From: Bacteroidaceae bacterium
GTDB lineage: Bacteria > Bacteroidota > Bacteroidia > Bacteroidales > Bacteroidaceae
Direction of reading: 5' to 3'
DNA length: 64,000 bases
Assembly: GCA_017534535.1 (NCBI GenBank)
Contig: JAFXVZ010000024.1
Coordinates: forward strand, 29,325 to 93,324
How positions within the stretch are numbered: position 1 is the stretch's first letter; each line of letters opens with the position of its first letter. This document shows positions 54,536-63,865 of this stretch, one piece after another. Both the position numbers and the translations under genes were made by a program. The notes under the pieces are model-generated. The model made no database searches. It worked only from the letters and a program-made list of their open reading frames with translations, and was not told the origin of the DNA.

Positions 54536-55918
54536 ATGAAGAAAAGTATTATTATATGTATGGTAGGCGCGGCAGTTCTGATGAGCAGCTGCCGCATCTA
54601 CAAGTCTTATGAAAGGCCAGATGACTTGGTAACAGACGGCTTGTATCGTGACCCTGTTTCAGCTACCGATACACTCAACGCTGTGGCTGGTCCCACCTTT
54701 GGTGATGTACCATGGAGGGAAGTCTTCACCGACAGTCAGTTGCAGGCCCTCATCGAGCAGGCATTAGAGAATAATGCCGACATACGCAGTGCTCAGCTCA
54801 CTATTGAGCAAGCGCAAGCTGCCTTGATGTCTGCCCGTTTAGCTTATCTGCCCAGTTTGGCATTCAACCCGCAAGGTACCTACAACCACGCTATGAGTAC
54901 TGATGTATGGACCTACTCTGTTCCTGTTGCTGCTTCTTGGCAGGTGGACCTCTTCGGTCAGTTGCTGAACCCTAATCGCAAGGCAAAGGTAACCTATGAG
55001 CAAGCTCAGTACTACGAACAGGCTGTAAAAGCTAACATCATAGCCGCTGTGGCTAATATGTACTACACCTTGCTGATGCTTGACCGCCAGCTGGAAATCA
55101 GTACTGAAACAGCTGGTTTGATGCAGCGCACAGTAGAAACCATGGAGGCAATGTTTGAAGCAGGCTTGGCCAACAGCGCTGCTGTAGAGCAGAGTCGTAC
55201 CAATTATTCTCAAGTGGTAGCTTCTCTCTCAAGCATCAAGCAGACCATCCGTGAAACGGAAAACTCCCTATGCCTGATACTGAATGTACCTGGTCAGGAG
55301 ATTCCTCGCACCACATTCGACTCCCAGCAGTTGCCCACTAACTTTGAGACGGGTGTTCCTGTGCAAATGCTCTCCAACCGTCCTGATGTAAAGGCTGCAG
55401 AGATGTCATTGGCAGCTTGCTACTACGACACCAACAGTGCACGTGCCGCATTCTATCCTCAGCTAACCATCTCGGGTCAAGAGGCTTGGACTAACAACTT
55501 AGGACAAGTTGTCAATCCTGGCAAGTTTATGACCACCTTGATGGCAGGCATCACCCAACCCCTGTTTGCAAGAGGTAAACTGATAGCTGGTCTCAAGGCT
55601 GCTAAGGCCAATGAAGAAAAGGCTAAGTTAACCTTCCAAACCACTTTGTTGAAGGCTGGTAATGAGGTGAGCAATGCTCTCTACAAGTACCAGATGAATA
55701 CCGAGAAATCGGAGTCTCGCAAAGTACAAGTTGCATCTGCCAAGAAGGCTTCAGAAGATACTGCCGACCTATTCCAGTTGGGTACTTCTTCTTACTTGGA
55801 GGTACTGAGTGCCCAGTCGTCATACCTGAGTGCACAATTGGCTGAGGTAACCGATACATATGACCGCATGCAGGCTGTGATTAGCCTTTACACAGCACTG
55901 GGGGGTGGCAAGAATTGA
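54536..55918 (+). CDS. RND efflux outer membrane channel lipoprotein (TolC/NodT-like)
   Basis: Outer membrane factor of 460 residues with lipobox LMSSC (lipid cysteine at about 19). Two repeats of the OEP domain hold long helices; the markers are WREVFTDSQLQALIEQALENNADIRSAQLT at the start of the first and LSNRPDVKAAEMSLAACYYDTNSARAAFYPQL in the second. It starts nine bases after the pump gene and completes the tripartite efflux system. Confidence 0.94.
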   Translation: MKKSIIICMVGAAVLMSSCRIYKSYERPDDLVTDGLYRDPVSATDTLNAVAGPTFGDVPWREVFTDSQLQALIEQALENNADIRSAQLTIEQAQAALMSARLAYLPSLAFNPQGTYNHAMSTDVWTYSVPVAASWQVDLFGQLLNPNRKAKVTYEQAQYYEQAVKANIIAAVANMYYTLLMLDRQLEISTETAGLMQRTVETMEAMFEAGLANSAAVEQSRTNYSQVVASLSSIKQTIRETENSLCLILNVPGQEIPRTTFDSQQLPTNFETGVPVQMLSNRPDVKAAEMSLAACYYDTNSARAAFYPQLTISGQEAWTNNLGQVVNPGKFMTTLMAGITQPLFARGKLIAGLKAAKANEEKAKLTFQTTLLKAGNEVSNALYKYQMNTEKSESRKVQVASAKKASEDTADLFQLGTSSYLEVLSAQSSYLSAQLAEVTDTYDRMQAVISLYTALGGGKN

Positions 55919-55952
55919 CAATTGACTGATTGACCATTAAAATAATAATATC

Positions 55953-56723
55953 ATGATTAGTGAATTAGCATATATAGGAAAAGGTGCGAAGTTGGGCAAG
56001 AACGTAACCGTGGAGCCTTTCGCATACATAGCCGACGATGTAGTCATTGGCGACGATTGCTATATCTACGCACACGCCACTTTGTTGGATGGTACCCGAT
56101 TGGGCAACCGCAACAAGGTGCACCAGGGAGCCGTTATTGGTACAGAGCCTCAAGACTTAAAGTACAAGGGTGATAAGACGGAAGTCATTATAGGAGATGA
56201 CAACGATATCCGTGAAAACGTGGTGATTGCCCGTGCGACCAACACCGGGCACGCTACCCGCATCGGCAACAACTGCCATTTGATGGATGGTGTGCACATC
56301 TGCCACGGAGCCGAGTTGAAAGACTTTGTAATGGTGGGATTGAAATCCATTATTGGCGGTAATGTAAAGATTGAAAGCTACAATGTACTCAGCAATGCAG
56401 TCATTCTGTATGAAGATGTACATATTGGCAACTGGACACTCATCCTTTCGGGTACTCGCCTACGTAAGGATGTACCTCCATACATTATGGTAAAGGGTAA
56501 CCCTGCTGCTTATCACGGCGTGAATTCCGTGATTCTACAGAAAAACACCTTCCAACCTATGGATGAGAAGACCCTGCGTCATGTCATGAATGCCTACCTG
56601 ATTCTCTACCATTCCAACATTAGTCCGCAGGATGCAGCCATCCGCATCAAGAGCGAGATTGAGAGTTGCCCAGAAGTGGAGAACATCATCAACTTCATTA
56701 CCCAATCGAAGCTGATTGTCTGA
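55953..56723 (+). CDS. LpxA-like acyl-ACP:UDP-N-acetylglucosamine O-acyltransferase, divergent
   Basis: Left-handed beta-helix protein of 256 residues with hexapeptide repeats through about residue 185, then a helical C-terminal domain like that of LpxA. The catalytic-His region (DGVHICHGAEL) is recognisable, but two downstream LpxA motifs are changed: the GH of LAGHV is replaced (LSNAVIL) and the HQF motif is absent (NWTLILSGTRL). LpxA makes the first lipid A intermediate. This copy stands apart from lpxD, lpxC and fabZ, 34 bases after an efflux operon. It may be a paralog with another substrate or acyl length. Confidence 0.75.
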   Translation: MISELAYIGKGAKLGKNVTVEPFAYIADDVVIGDDCYIYAHATLLDGTRLGNRNKVHQGAVIGTEPQDLKYKGDKTEVIIGDDNDIRENVVIARATNTGHATRIGNNCHLMDGVHICHGAELKDFVMVGLKSIIGGNVKIESYNVLSNAVILYEDVHIGNWTLILSGTRLRKDVPPYIMVKGNPAAYHGVNSVILQKNTFQPMDEKTLRHVMNAYLILYHSNISPQDAAIRIKSEIESCPEVENIINFITQSKLIV

Positions 56724-56731
56724 TAAAAAGA

Positions 56732-56766
56732 AATCCCCGCCCAAATGGACGGGGATTCATTTTTGA
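56732..56766 (+). terminator. Terminator of the efflux/LpxA-like operon
   Basis: Stem aatccccg (56732-56739) with cggggatt (56750-56757), followed by catttttg. It may also serve the convergent FKBP gene. Confidence 0.8.
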
Positions 56767-56778
56767 AACAATTCCTTA

Positions 56779-57420
56779 TTAATTATTCGTAGTCATTACC
56801 TCATCCATAATCATATCGAAGCAGAGTAAAGAGTAACCCAATACGGTTCCATTACCATCCTTGCCATAACCGCTCTGGTAAGGCACATACACTATCCAGC
56901 GTTCACCTTCACGCATATACTGCAAGGCTGTTTTCCATCCTGTGATAACACTGTAAACCCCAAACTGGGTCGAGGTATTGAACTGGTCAGGCTTCTTCTG
57001 ATTACCATCCAGCGTACCTTTGTCGATGCCGGTATAACCCTTGAAGTTACCATCAAAGCGGGAGCCTGTGATATAGGTGCCATAATAGAACATCTTCACA
57101 TCGTCAGTATAATAAGGACGCCTGCCCGCCTTATTGCTCGTCAGCTTCTTCACATAGACATACTGGTTAAGCTTGTTGGTGCTTGCCGTTGTCTCGATGG
57201 CATAGAGCGTACCCACCTGCATGGCATCAGCATCTGATTCCGTAACCACCACCCTGCCAGACGTCAAATCGCTCAGCGAGTCGGCATAAGCGATATTACG
57301 CTCCTTCCAGTTGTCGAACTCGCCAACCTCCTTTACCTCCGAACAACCAACAGCAGCTGCTGCCATAACCAACAGCAACACACTGAGTAATGAATTATGA
57401 AAAATAAATCGTTTCATCAT
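56779..57420 (-). CDS. FKBP-type peptidyl-prolyl isomerase lipoprotein
   Basis: Exported protein of 213 residues, lipobox AVGC (lipid cysteine at about 26). The C-terminal half fits an FKBP domain: VKMFYYGTYITGSRFDGNF, then a loop, VITGWKTALQYMREGERWIVYVPYQSGYG and a closing strand GYSLLCFDM. The domain would speed proline isomerisation during folding in the envelope. Some aromatic pocket residues differ from canonical FKBP, so activity is not certain. It follows glyS by 19 bases on the same strand. Confidence 0.82.
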   Translation of the reverse strand: MMKRFIFHNSLLSVLLLVMAAAAVGCSEVKEVGEFDNWKERNIAYADSLSDLTSGRVVVTESDADAMQVGTLYAIETTASTNKLNQYVYVKKLTSNKAGRRPYYTDDVKMFYYGTYITGSRFDGNFKGYTGIDKGTLDGNQKKPDQFNTSTQFGVYSVITGWKTALQYMREGERWIVYVPYQSGYGKDGNGTVLGYSLLCFDMIMDEVMTTNN

Positions 57421-57439
57421 TAATAGTCAATTGTCAATA

Positions 57440-58981
57440 TTATTGCAGCTTCTTCAGCAAGCTTGTAATGCTAACACGATCAGCAATAATGCTATTCAGC
57501 TCACTGATAGCCACACGTTCCTGCTGCATGGTATCACGGTTACGCAAAGTAACGCAATTATCGTTCAGCGTATCGTGATCAACGGTTACGCAGTAAGGAG
57601 TACCCACAGCATCCTGACGGCGATAGCGCTTACCGATACTATCCTTCTCATCATAGATGGTATTAAAGTGGAACTTCAGGTCGTTCACAATCTCGCGAGC
57701 CTTCTCAGGCAGACCATCCTTCTTCACCAGTGGCAACACAGCCAGCTTCACAGGCGCCAGCGCTGCAGGCAACTTCAGCACCACACGGGTCTCGCCATTC
57801 TCCAGCTGCTCCTCGGTATAAGCGGCACTCATCACACTCAGGAACATACGATCAACGCCAATACTGGTCTCAATCACATACGGAGTATAGCTTTCGTTGG
57901 TCTCTGGGTCGAAATACTTGATGCTCTTGCCAGAATACTTCTCATGTTGGCTCAAGTCAAAGTTCGTGCGACTGTGAATACCTTCCACTTCCTTGAAACC
58001 AAATGGCATCAAGAACTCCACATCTGTAGCAGCATTGGCATAGTGAGCCAATTTCTCATGATCGTGGAAACGATAGTGGTCAGCGCCAAAGCCCAAAGCC
58101 TGATGCCACTTCATACGTGTCTCCTTCCACTTGCTGAACCACTCCATTTCAGTGCCAGGACGCACGAAGAACTGCATCTCCATCTGCTCAAACTCCCTCA
58201 TGCGGAAGATAAATTGACGAGCCACAATCTCGTTACGGAAAGCCTTACCAATCTGAGCTATACCGAAAGGCACCTTCATACGACCAGTCTTCTGTACGTT
58301 TAGGTAATTCACGAAGATACCCTGTGCAGTCTCAGGACGCAGATACACCTTCATAGCGCCATCAGCCGTTGAGCCCATCTCGGTAGAGAACATCAAATTG
58401 AACTGACGAACCTCTGTCCAGTTCCTGGTACCACTGATAGGGCAAACAATCTCTTCGTCCAAGATAATCTGACGCAACTCGTTCAGATCCATCGCATTCA
58501 TAGCAGCACTATAGCGGGCATGCAGGGCATCACGCTTCTCCTGCAACTCCAGCACCTTAGGACTGGTAGCACGATACTTCTCCTCGTCAAAGTTCTCCTT
58601 GAATCGCTTAGCAGCTTTAGCCACCTCCTTATTTATTTTATCATCGTATTTTGCAATCTCATCCTCTATCAGCACATCTGCGCGATAACGTTTCTTGGAG
58701 TCACGGTTGTCAATCAATGGGTCATTAAACGCATCCACATGTCCACTGGCCTTCCAGATAGTGGGGTGCATGAAGATAGCCGAGTCTATACCTACGATAT
58801 TGTCATGCAGCAGCACCATGCTCTGCCACCAGTACTGCTTAATGTTGTTTTTCAGTTCCACACCATTCTGGCCATAGTCATACACTGCAGCCAAACCGTC
58901 ATAAATATCACTACTGGGAAACACGAAACCATACTCCTTGCAGTGCGCAACAATCTTTTTGAAAACATCTTCTTGTGCCAT
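57440..58981 (-). CDS. glyS: Glycyl-tRNA synthetase (single-subunit, dimeric type)
   Basis: Class II synthetase of 513 residues, charging tRNA-Gly. It is the alpha2 type, not the alpha2beta2 GlyQS type of E. coli. The start is the ATG at 58981 (MAQEDVFKKIVAHCKEYGFVFPSS), because the -7 promoter box covers the only upstream in-frame ATG. Motif 2 is in GKAFRNEIVARQFIFRMREFEQ and motif 3 is in ETSIGVDRMFLSV. The C-terminal anticodon-binding domain begins near LPAALAPVKLAVLPLV. It is first of two genes, with the FKBP lipoprotein after it. Confidence 0.95.
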   Translation of the reverse strand: MAQEDVFKKIVAHCKEYGFVFPSSDIYDGLAAVYDYGQNGVELKNNIKQYWWQSMVLLHDNIVGIDSAIFMHPTIWKASGHVDAFNDPLIDNRDSKKRYRADVLIEDEIAKYDDKINKEVAKAAKRFKENFDEEKYRATSPKVLELQEKRDALHARYSAAMNAMDLNELRQIILDEEIVCPISGTRNWTEVRQFNLMFSTEMGSTADGAMKVYLRPETAQGIFVNYLNVQKTGRMKVPFGIAQIGKAFRNEIVARQFIFRMREFEQMEMQFFVRPGTEMEWFSKWKETRMKWHQALGFGADHYRFHDHEKLAHYANAATDVEFLMPFGFKEVEGIHSRTNFDLSQHEKYSGKSIKYFDPETNESYTPYVIETSIGVDRMFLSVMSAAYTEEQLENGETRVVLKLPAALAPVKLAVLPLVKKDGLPEKAREIVNDLKFHFNTIYDEKDSIGKRYRRQDAVGTPYCVTVDHDTLNDNCVTLRNRDTMQQERVAISELNSIIADRVSITSLLKKLQ

Positions 58982-59020
58982 ATTCAACAATTTTTTTACA
59001 CTTAATTCATAAAATTGCCA

Positions 59021-59070
59021 CAAAGATACTGCTTTCCGTTTAAATAATTCTATAAAATTCTGTATATTTG
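59021..59070. promoter_or_regulatory. Divergent -7 boxes of glyS and parC
   Basis: TATCTTTG on the minus strand (59028-59021) lies 40 bases before glyS, and TATATTTG on the plus strand (59063-59070) lies 20 bases before parC. Clear -33 boxes were not found for either. Confidence 0.5.
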
Positions 59071-59090
59071 CACAAATTTAGGACTATTTT

Positions 59091-61766
59091 ATGAGTAAAG
59101 ACACTGACAAGCCCATGGATGACTTCGCTGCAGACGAAGCTACAGGGCATTCTGACTATAAACCAACCGACACACACGATGCCAATGCGAAGCATCAGTT
59201 GAGTGGTATGTACGAGAACTGGTTCCTGGATTATGCCTCCTATGTAATCCTTGAGCGTGCCGTTCCCCATATCATCGACGGCCTCAAGCCTGTACAGCGA
59301 CGCATCCTCCACACCATGTGGCGCATGGAAGACGGACGCTATAATAAGGTGGCAGGCATCGTGGGCGAGACCATGAAATTTCACCCCCATGGCGATGCCT
59401 CCATTGGCGATGCCCTGGTGCAGTTAGGACAAAAGGAAATGCTGATAGATACCCAGGGTAACTGGGGCAACATACTCACTGGCGACGGAGCTGCAGCACC
59501 TCGATACATTGAGGCACGCCTGACCAACTTCGCCAAGGAAGTGGTGTTTAATCCCAAGACCACCGAGTGGCAATTTTCTTACGATGGACGTAACGAAGAA
59601 CCCGTAAACCTGCCCGTGAAATTCCCCTTGCTGCTGGCACAGGGTGTGGAAGGCATTGCCGTAGGTCTATCATCTAAGATTCTGCCCCACAACTTCAACG
59701 AGATTTGCGATGCTGCCGTAAGTTACCTGCATGGCGAGGACTTCAAGCTCTATCCCGACTTCCAGACGGGTGGTGCCATTGAGGTGTCTAAATACAATGA
59801 TGGCGAACGAGGTGGCAGTGTGCGAGTGCGTGCCAAGATAGAGAAGGTGGATAACCACACCCTCGCCATCCGCGAACTGCCTTACGGACGTACGGTAGCT
59901 AATGTGTGCGACTCTATCGTGAAGGCAAACGACAAGGGCAAGATCAAGGTAAAACAAGTGGAAGACCTTACCTCTGCCAACGTAGAGATATTGGTTCACC
60001 TGCAGAGTGGTGTATCTTCAGACAAGACCATCGACGCTCTCTATGCCTTTACCGATTGCGAAATAAACATCTCTCCCAACTGCTGTGTCATCGACGAGCG
60101 TAAACCTCAATTCCTCACTGTTAGCGATGTGCTGCGACGCTCGGTGGACAACACCAAGGAGTTGCTGAAAAGGGAATTGGAAATCAAGAAAGGAGAGATA
60201 CTGGAGCAGCTGCACTTTGCGTCTTTAGAGAAAATCTTCATCGAGGAGCGCATCTATAAAGACCGTGAGTTTGAAGAGGCAAAGAGTGTTGATGCCGCTT
60301 GTGAGCACATTGATGAACGCCTCACTCCTTATTATCCTTATATGATTCGTGAGGTCACCAAAGAGGATATTCTCAAGCTGCTGGAAATCAAAATGGGACG
60401 TATCCTGAAGTTCAACTCCGACAAGGCAGAGGAGGCCATCCTGCAGATGAAGGCCGACATTGAGGAAATAGATAAGCTGTTGGCTAACCTGATTGAATAT
60501 ACTGCCGATTGGTTCCGCAAGCTGAAGAAGAAGTATGGCAAGCAGTATCCGCGCCGCACTGAAGTTCGTAGCTTCGATGTCATTGACTCAGCCCGTGTGA
60601 TTGAGGCTACCGAGAAGCTGTATGTGAACCGTGAAGAAGGCTTCATCGGTTATGGCTCACAAATGAAGAAGGACGAATTTGTGTGCAACTGCTCGAACCT
60701 CGACGATGTCATCGTGTTCTTCCGCGATGGCCGTTATGTGGTGACATCAGTGGCAGATAAGAAGTTCATTGGCAAGGATATCTACTACATCGCCATCTTC
60801 AACAAGAATGACAAGCGTACTATCTATAATGTGGTGTATCGTGACGGCAAGGACGGTTGGAACTATATCAAGCGATTTGCCGTGACAGCGGTGGTGCACG
60901 ACCGTGAATATACCGTGACACAGGGCAAGGATGGTTCTCGTATGCTATACTTTACTGCCAATCCCAATGGCGAGGCGGAAATTATCAAGGTAACGCTGAA
61001 GCCTAACCAACGTGTGAAGAACCTTATATTGGACCAGGATTTCAGCCAGATTCTCATCAAGGGTCGTCAGGCTATGGGTAACATCCTGACCAAATTCCCT
61101 ATCCACCGCATCACGCTTAAGGCGCATGGCGGCTCCACCTTAGGTGGGCGTGAGGTGTGGTTCGACGAGGATGTGCGTCGTCTGAACTACGATGGACACG
61201 GACGCAGCCTGGGTGAGTTCCAGAACGACGAGCTGATTTTGGTGGTACTTAAGAATGGAGATTTCTATACTACTGATTTCGACACGAATAACCATTATGA
61301 TGACGGTATCTTAGTCATGGAGAAATTCGACCCACATAAGGTATGGACAGCAGTGCTTTACGATGAGTCACAGAAGGGCTATCCTTACGTGAAACGCTTC
61401 AGCTTCGAGGCTACAAACCGCAAGCAGAACTATCTGGGCGAGAATCCAGCTAACAAGCTACTGCTGCTTACCGACCAATACTATGCCCGCTTCGAGGTAA
61501 CCTTTGGCGGTGGCGATGCCTTCCGTGGTAAGATAGAAGTGGATGCTGACGAGTTCATTGCCATCAAGGGCTATAAGGCGAAAGGTAAACGCCTCACCAC
61601 GTTTGAAATAAAAAAGGTGAAGGAGCTAGAACCCACACGCTTCCCTGAACCTCCTGTAGAGGCTCCCACTTCTGAACAGCCCGAGGTAATTGACCCCGAT
61701 GCCGGCAAGAGCAATAGCGACATCCTGGATGAACTGACAGGGCAAATGAAACTTTTTAACGATTGA
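59091..61766 (+). CDS. parC: DNA topoisomerase IV subunit A
   Basis: DNA cleavage and rejoining subunit of a type IIA topoisomerase, 891 residues. The winged-helix and catalytic region starts near VILERAVPHIIDGLKPVQRR; the quinolone-region helix is HPHGDASIGDALV and the catalytic tyrosine is Tyr139 in APRYIEARL. The C-terminal beta-propeller-like domain follows after about residue 500. No GyrA box (QRRGGKG-like) is seen, which favours ParC. The end is acidic (DELTGQMKLFND). Its stop overlaps the TTG start of the next gene. Confidence 0.92.
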   Translation: MSKDTDKPMDDFAADEATGHSDYKPTDTHDANAKHQLSGMYENWFLDYASYVILERAVPHIIDGLKPVQRRILHTMWRMEDGRYNKVAGIVGETMKFHPHGDASIGDALVQLGQKEMLIDTQGNWGNILTGDGAAAPRYIEARLTNFAKEVVFNPKTTEWQFSYDGRNEEPVNLPVKFPLLLAQGVEGIAVGLSSKILPHNFNEICDAAVSYLHGEDFKLYPDFQTGGAIEVSKYNDGERGGSVRVRAKIEKVDNHTLAIRELPYGRTVANVCDSIVKANDKGKIKVKQVEDLTSANVEILVHLQSGVSSDKTIDALYAFTDCEINISPNCCVIDERKPQFLTVSDVLRRSVDNTKELLKRELEIKKGEILEQLHFASLEKIFIEERIYKDREFEEAKSVDAACEHIDERLTPYYPYMIREVTKEDILKLLEIKMGRILKFNSDKAEEAILQMKADIEEIDKLLANLIEYTADWFRKLKKKYGKQYPRRTEVRSFDVIDSARVIEATEKLYVNREEGFIGYGSQMKKDEFVCNCSNLDDVIVFFRDGRYVVTSVADKKFIGKDIYYIAIFNKNDKRTIYNVVYRDGKDGWNYIKRFAVTAVVHDREYTVTQGKDGSRMLYFTANPNGEAEIIKVTLKPNQRVKNLILDQDFSQILIKGRQAMGNILTKFPIHRITLKAHGGSTLGGREVWFDEDVRRLNYDGHGRSLGEFQNDELILVVLKNGDFYTTDFDTNNHYDDGILVMEKFDPHKVWTAVLYDESQKGYPYVKRFSFEATNRKQNYLGENPANKLLLLTDQYYARFEVTFGGGDAFRGKIEVDADEFIAIKGYKAKGKRLTTFEIKKVKELEPTRFPEPPVEAPTSEQPEVIDPDAGKSNSDILDELTGQMKLFND

Positions 61767-62608
61767 CGATTAAACAACACATATTACTTATCGTCTTTCT
61801 GCTAACATGTTTAGCAGCAAAAGCACAAGAAAGCCAAGGTACCACACCGGATGGCTCAATCGTCAGTCGTCAATCATCAACGATCAACCCTATCTACATC
61901 AGGGCAACTTCTATCGGTCTCGGCATTACCACGCTGCAAGACACCTACCTCTCCCCTGAGACTTACAAAGGTTGGGAGGCCCGTTTCTCACGCGAGACCT
62001 TCCATCAAACCAAACTTATACAGGGCAAGATCTGGCAGCAAACCTACTTCCAGGGTAACTTCGGCTATACAGACAACCGCGTGGAGAACAACAAGACCGC
62101 CACAGCCCTTGCCAACTGGAACTACGGCTGGTACTATCGGCAACCCCTTAACCGTAAGTTTGACGTATGGGTGGGTGCTGTTGCCGACCTCAACGGTGGC
62201 TTTACCTATAACATGCGTAATGGCAACAACCCCGTTTCACTCAGGGCCCACGTTTCCATCGATGCCTCCATCATCGCCTTGTGGAACCTTGAGCTGAATC
62301 ACCGTCCCCTGCTATTGCGCTACCAGGCCAATCTCCCGTTAATAGGCTTGATGTTCATGCCCCACTACGGACAGTCTTATTACGAGATTTTCTCTGTTGG
62401 TGAACGTGGAGGCACCATCAGGTGCACCACCCCGTTCAGCAGTCCTTCACTGAGGCAGATGCTTTCTGCAGATTATCCTATAGGCAAGCTCACACTGCGT
62501 TTTACCTATGTCTGGGATGCCCAACAGGCAAATCTCAATCGTATTAAGTCACACATCTACAGCCACATCTTCATGCTGGGTGTAGTCAAACGCTTTCAAA
62601 TGCTATGA
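61763..62608 (+). CDS. DUF3316-like outer-envelope protein
   Basis: Exported protein of 281 residues. The only available start is TTG at 61763, which overlaps the parC TGA (TTGA); an in-frame stop lies two codons further up and no ATG precedes the signal peptide TIKQHILLIVFLLTCLAAKAQ. The body is rich in alternating aromatic and polar strands (FGYTDNRVENN, NWNYGWYYRQPLNRKFDVWVGAV), as in a small outer membrane barrel, and fits DUF3316. Near residues 31-42 it reads through a gtcaatcatcaacgatcaa spacer-type repeat. It overlaps the next gene by four bases. Confidence 0.75.
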   Translation: MTIKQHILLIVFLLTCLAAKAQESQGTTPDGSIVSRQSSTINPIYIRATSIGLGITTLQDTYLSPETYKGWEARFSRETFHQTKLIQGKIWQQTYFQGNFGYTDNRVENNKTATALANWNYGWYYRQPLNRKFDVWVGAVADLNGGFTYNMRNGNNPVSLRAHVSIDASIIALWNLELNHRPLLLRYQANLPLIGLMFMPHYGQSYYEIFSVGERGGTIRCTTPFSSPSLRQMLSADYPIGKLTLRFTYVWDAQQANLNRIKSHIYSHIFMLGVVKRFQML

Positions 62609-63606
62609 AACGCCTTGCCTACATATTATCCTTGTTGGCAGTGCTCCTTACCAGCTGTGTGCATGAAGACAACCACACCAATACCCCCATGGGCAACTTT
62701 GAGGCACTATGGACCATCATTGACGAGCATTATTGCTTCCTGGACTATAAGCAGGTGGATTGGGCAGGCGTACGTCAACGCTACATGCCTTACATCACCA
62801 AAGACCTCAACAACGACAAGCTATTCCAAATACTTGGCAACATGCTGGCAGAGCTGAAAGACGGACATGTGAACCTCTACGCCTACCACAACACCGCCCG
62901 CTACTGGAACTGGTTTGAGGACTATCCCCGCAACTACAACGAAGAACTGATAGAGAAATACTTAGGTCACGATTACCGTGTAAGTGGAGGGCTGCGTTAC
63001 ACCATCTTCCCTGACAATATCGGATATGTCTCTTACACCAGCTTCTCGTCTGCCGTAGGAAATAATGCCCTCAATGAGATGTTCCGCTATCTCGATATCT
63101 GCAACGGCCTTATCATCGATGTACGCAACAACGGAGGTGGGGAACTGACCAACGCCAGTCGCCTGGCAGGTCGTTTCACCAATGAGAAGACATTGGTGGG
63201 ATATCTGTGCCACAAGACCGGTAAAGGCCACAGCGATTTTTCTGAACCTGTACCTATGTACATTGACCCATCTGACGGCATCAGATGGCAAAAGCCCGTG
63301 GTGGTGCTGACAAACCGCCATAGCTATAGTGCCACCAACGACTTTGTGAACTCCATGCGCTACTGCCCTCTTGTCACCCTCATGGGCGACAAGACAGGCG
63401 GAGGTTCAGGCATGCCTTTCAGCTCTGAGCTACCCAACGGCTGGGGAGTGCGTTTCAGCGCCTGCCCCTCCTATGATGCCGATATGCAACAGATAGAATT
63501 TGGCATTGAGCCAGACATCGCCGTGGGGCTTTTAGCCGACGACCAAGCACTGGGCATAGACACCATCATCGAAACTGCGCGTGCCTTTTTGAATAAAAAA
63601 CCTTGA
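62605..63606 (+). CDS. S41 family peptidase lipoprotein (tricorn/IRBP-like)
   Basis: Exported serine protease of 333 residues with lipobox LTSC (lipid cysteine at about 18). An N-terminal helical domain (FEALWTIIDEHYCFLDYK) precedes the S41 core; Ser242 in NRHSYSATN is the likely nucleophile, and GDKTGGGSG follows where the CtpA group has YGKG. There is no PDZ domain, unlike the other two S41 enzymes in the window. It overlaps the DUF3316-like gene (ATGA), so parC and these two genes probably share a transcript. Confidence 0.88.
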   Translation: MKRLAYILSLLAVLLTSCVHEDNHTNTPMGNFEALWTIIDEHYCFLDYKQVDWAGVRQRYMPYITKDLNNDKLFQILGNMLAELKDGHVNLYAYHNTARYWNWFEDYPRNYNEELIEKYLGHDYRVSGGLRYTIFPDNIGYVSYTSFSSAVGNNALNEMFRYLDICNGLIIDVRNNGGGELTNASRLAGRFTNEKTLVGYLCHKTGKGHSDFSEPVPMYIDPSDGIRWQKPVVVLTNRHSYSATNDFVNSMRYCPLVTLMGDKTGGGSGMPFSSELPNGWGVRFSACPSYDADMQQIEFGIEPDIAVGLLADDQALGIDTIIETARAFLNKKP

Positions 63607-63610
63607 GAAA

Positions 63611-63642
63611 TTTGCAAATCACCTCAATTAGCTTTAAATTTG
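63611..63642 (+). promoter_or_regulatory. Promoter of tRNA-Leu
   Basis: TTTG (63611-63614), a 20-base spacer and TAAATTTG (63635-63642), a full Bacteroidetes match, 20 bases before the mature tRNA. Confidence 0.75.
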
Positions 63643-63662
63643 CACCGTAATTGCTACGAAAT

Positions 63663-63744
63663 GCGGGTATGGCGTAATTGGCAGCCGCGCCAGACTTAGG
63701 ATCTGGTGGAGAAATCCGTGAAGGTTCGAGTCCTTTTACCCGCA
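63663..63744 (+). tRNA. tRNA-Leu (UAG)
   Basis: 82-base tRNA with the long variable arm of the leucine class. The acceptor is gcgggta/tacccgc with discriminator A. The anticodon stem ccaga/tctgg encloses cttagga, so the anticodon is TAG. The CCA end is not encoded. Confidence 0.95.
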
Positions 63745-63748
63745 CAAA

Positions 63749-63773
63749 AAGCTCCTAGCTTAGGAGCTTTTTT
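63749..63773 (+). terminator. Terminator of tRNA-Leu
   Basis: Perfect 9-bp stem aagctccta/taggagctt (63749-63757 with 63761-63769), three-base loop, then a T-run. Confidence 0.9.
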
Positions 63774-63865
63774 ATGGTTACCTTTCTTATTATCCTTAGA
63801 TGGTTCCAACTCCTGCTTCGCCGCAAGACCAATCAATCTTTTCGTTGAATGCCTCTATGGCTGCA

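Noticed and set aside
57431-58303. Open frame of 290 codons on the plus strand opposite glyS
   Set aside because: Antisense shadow of glyS; its translation is rich in His, Leu and Thr with no fold features.
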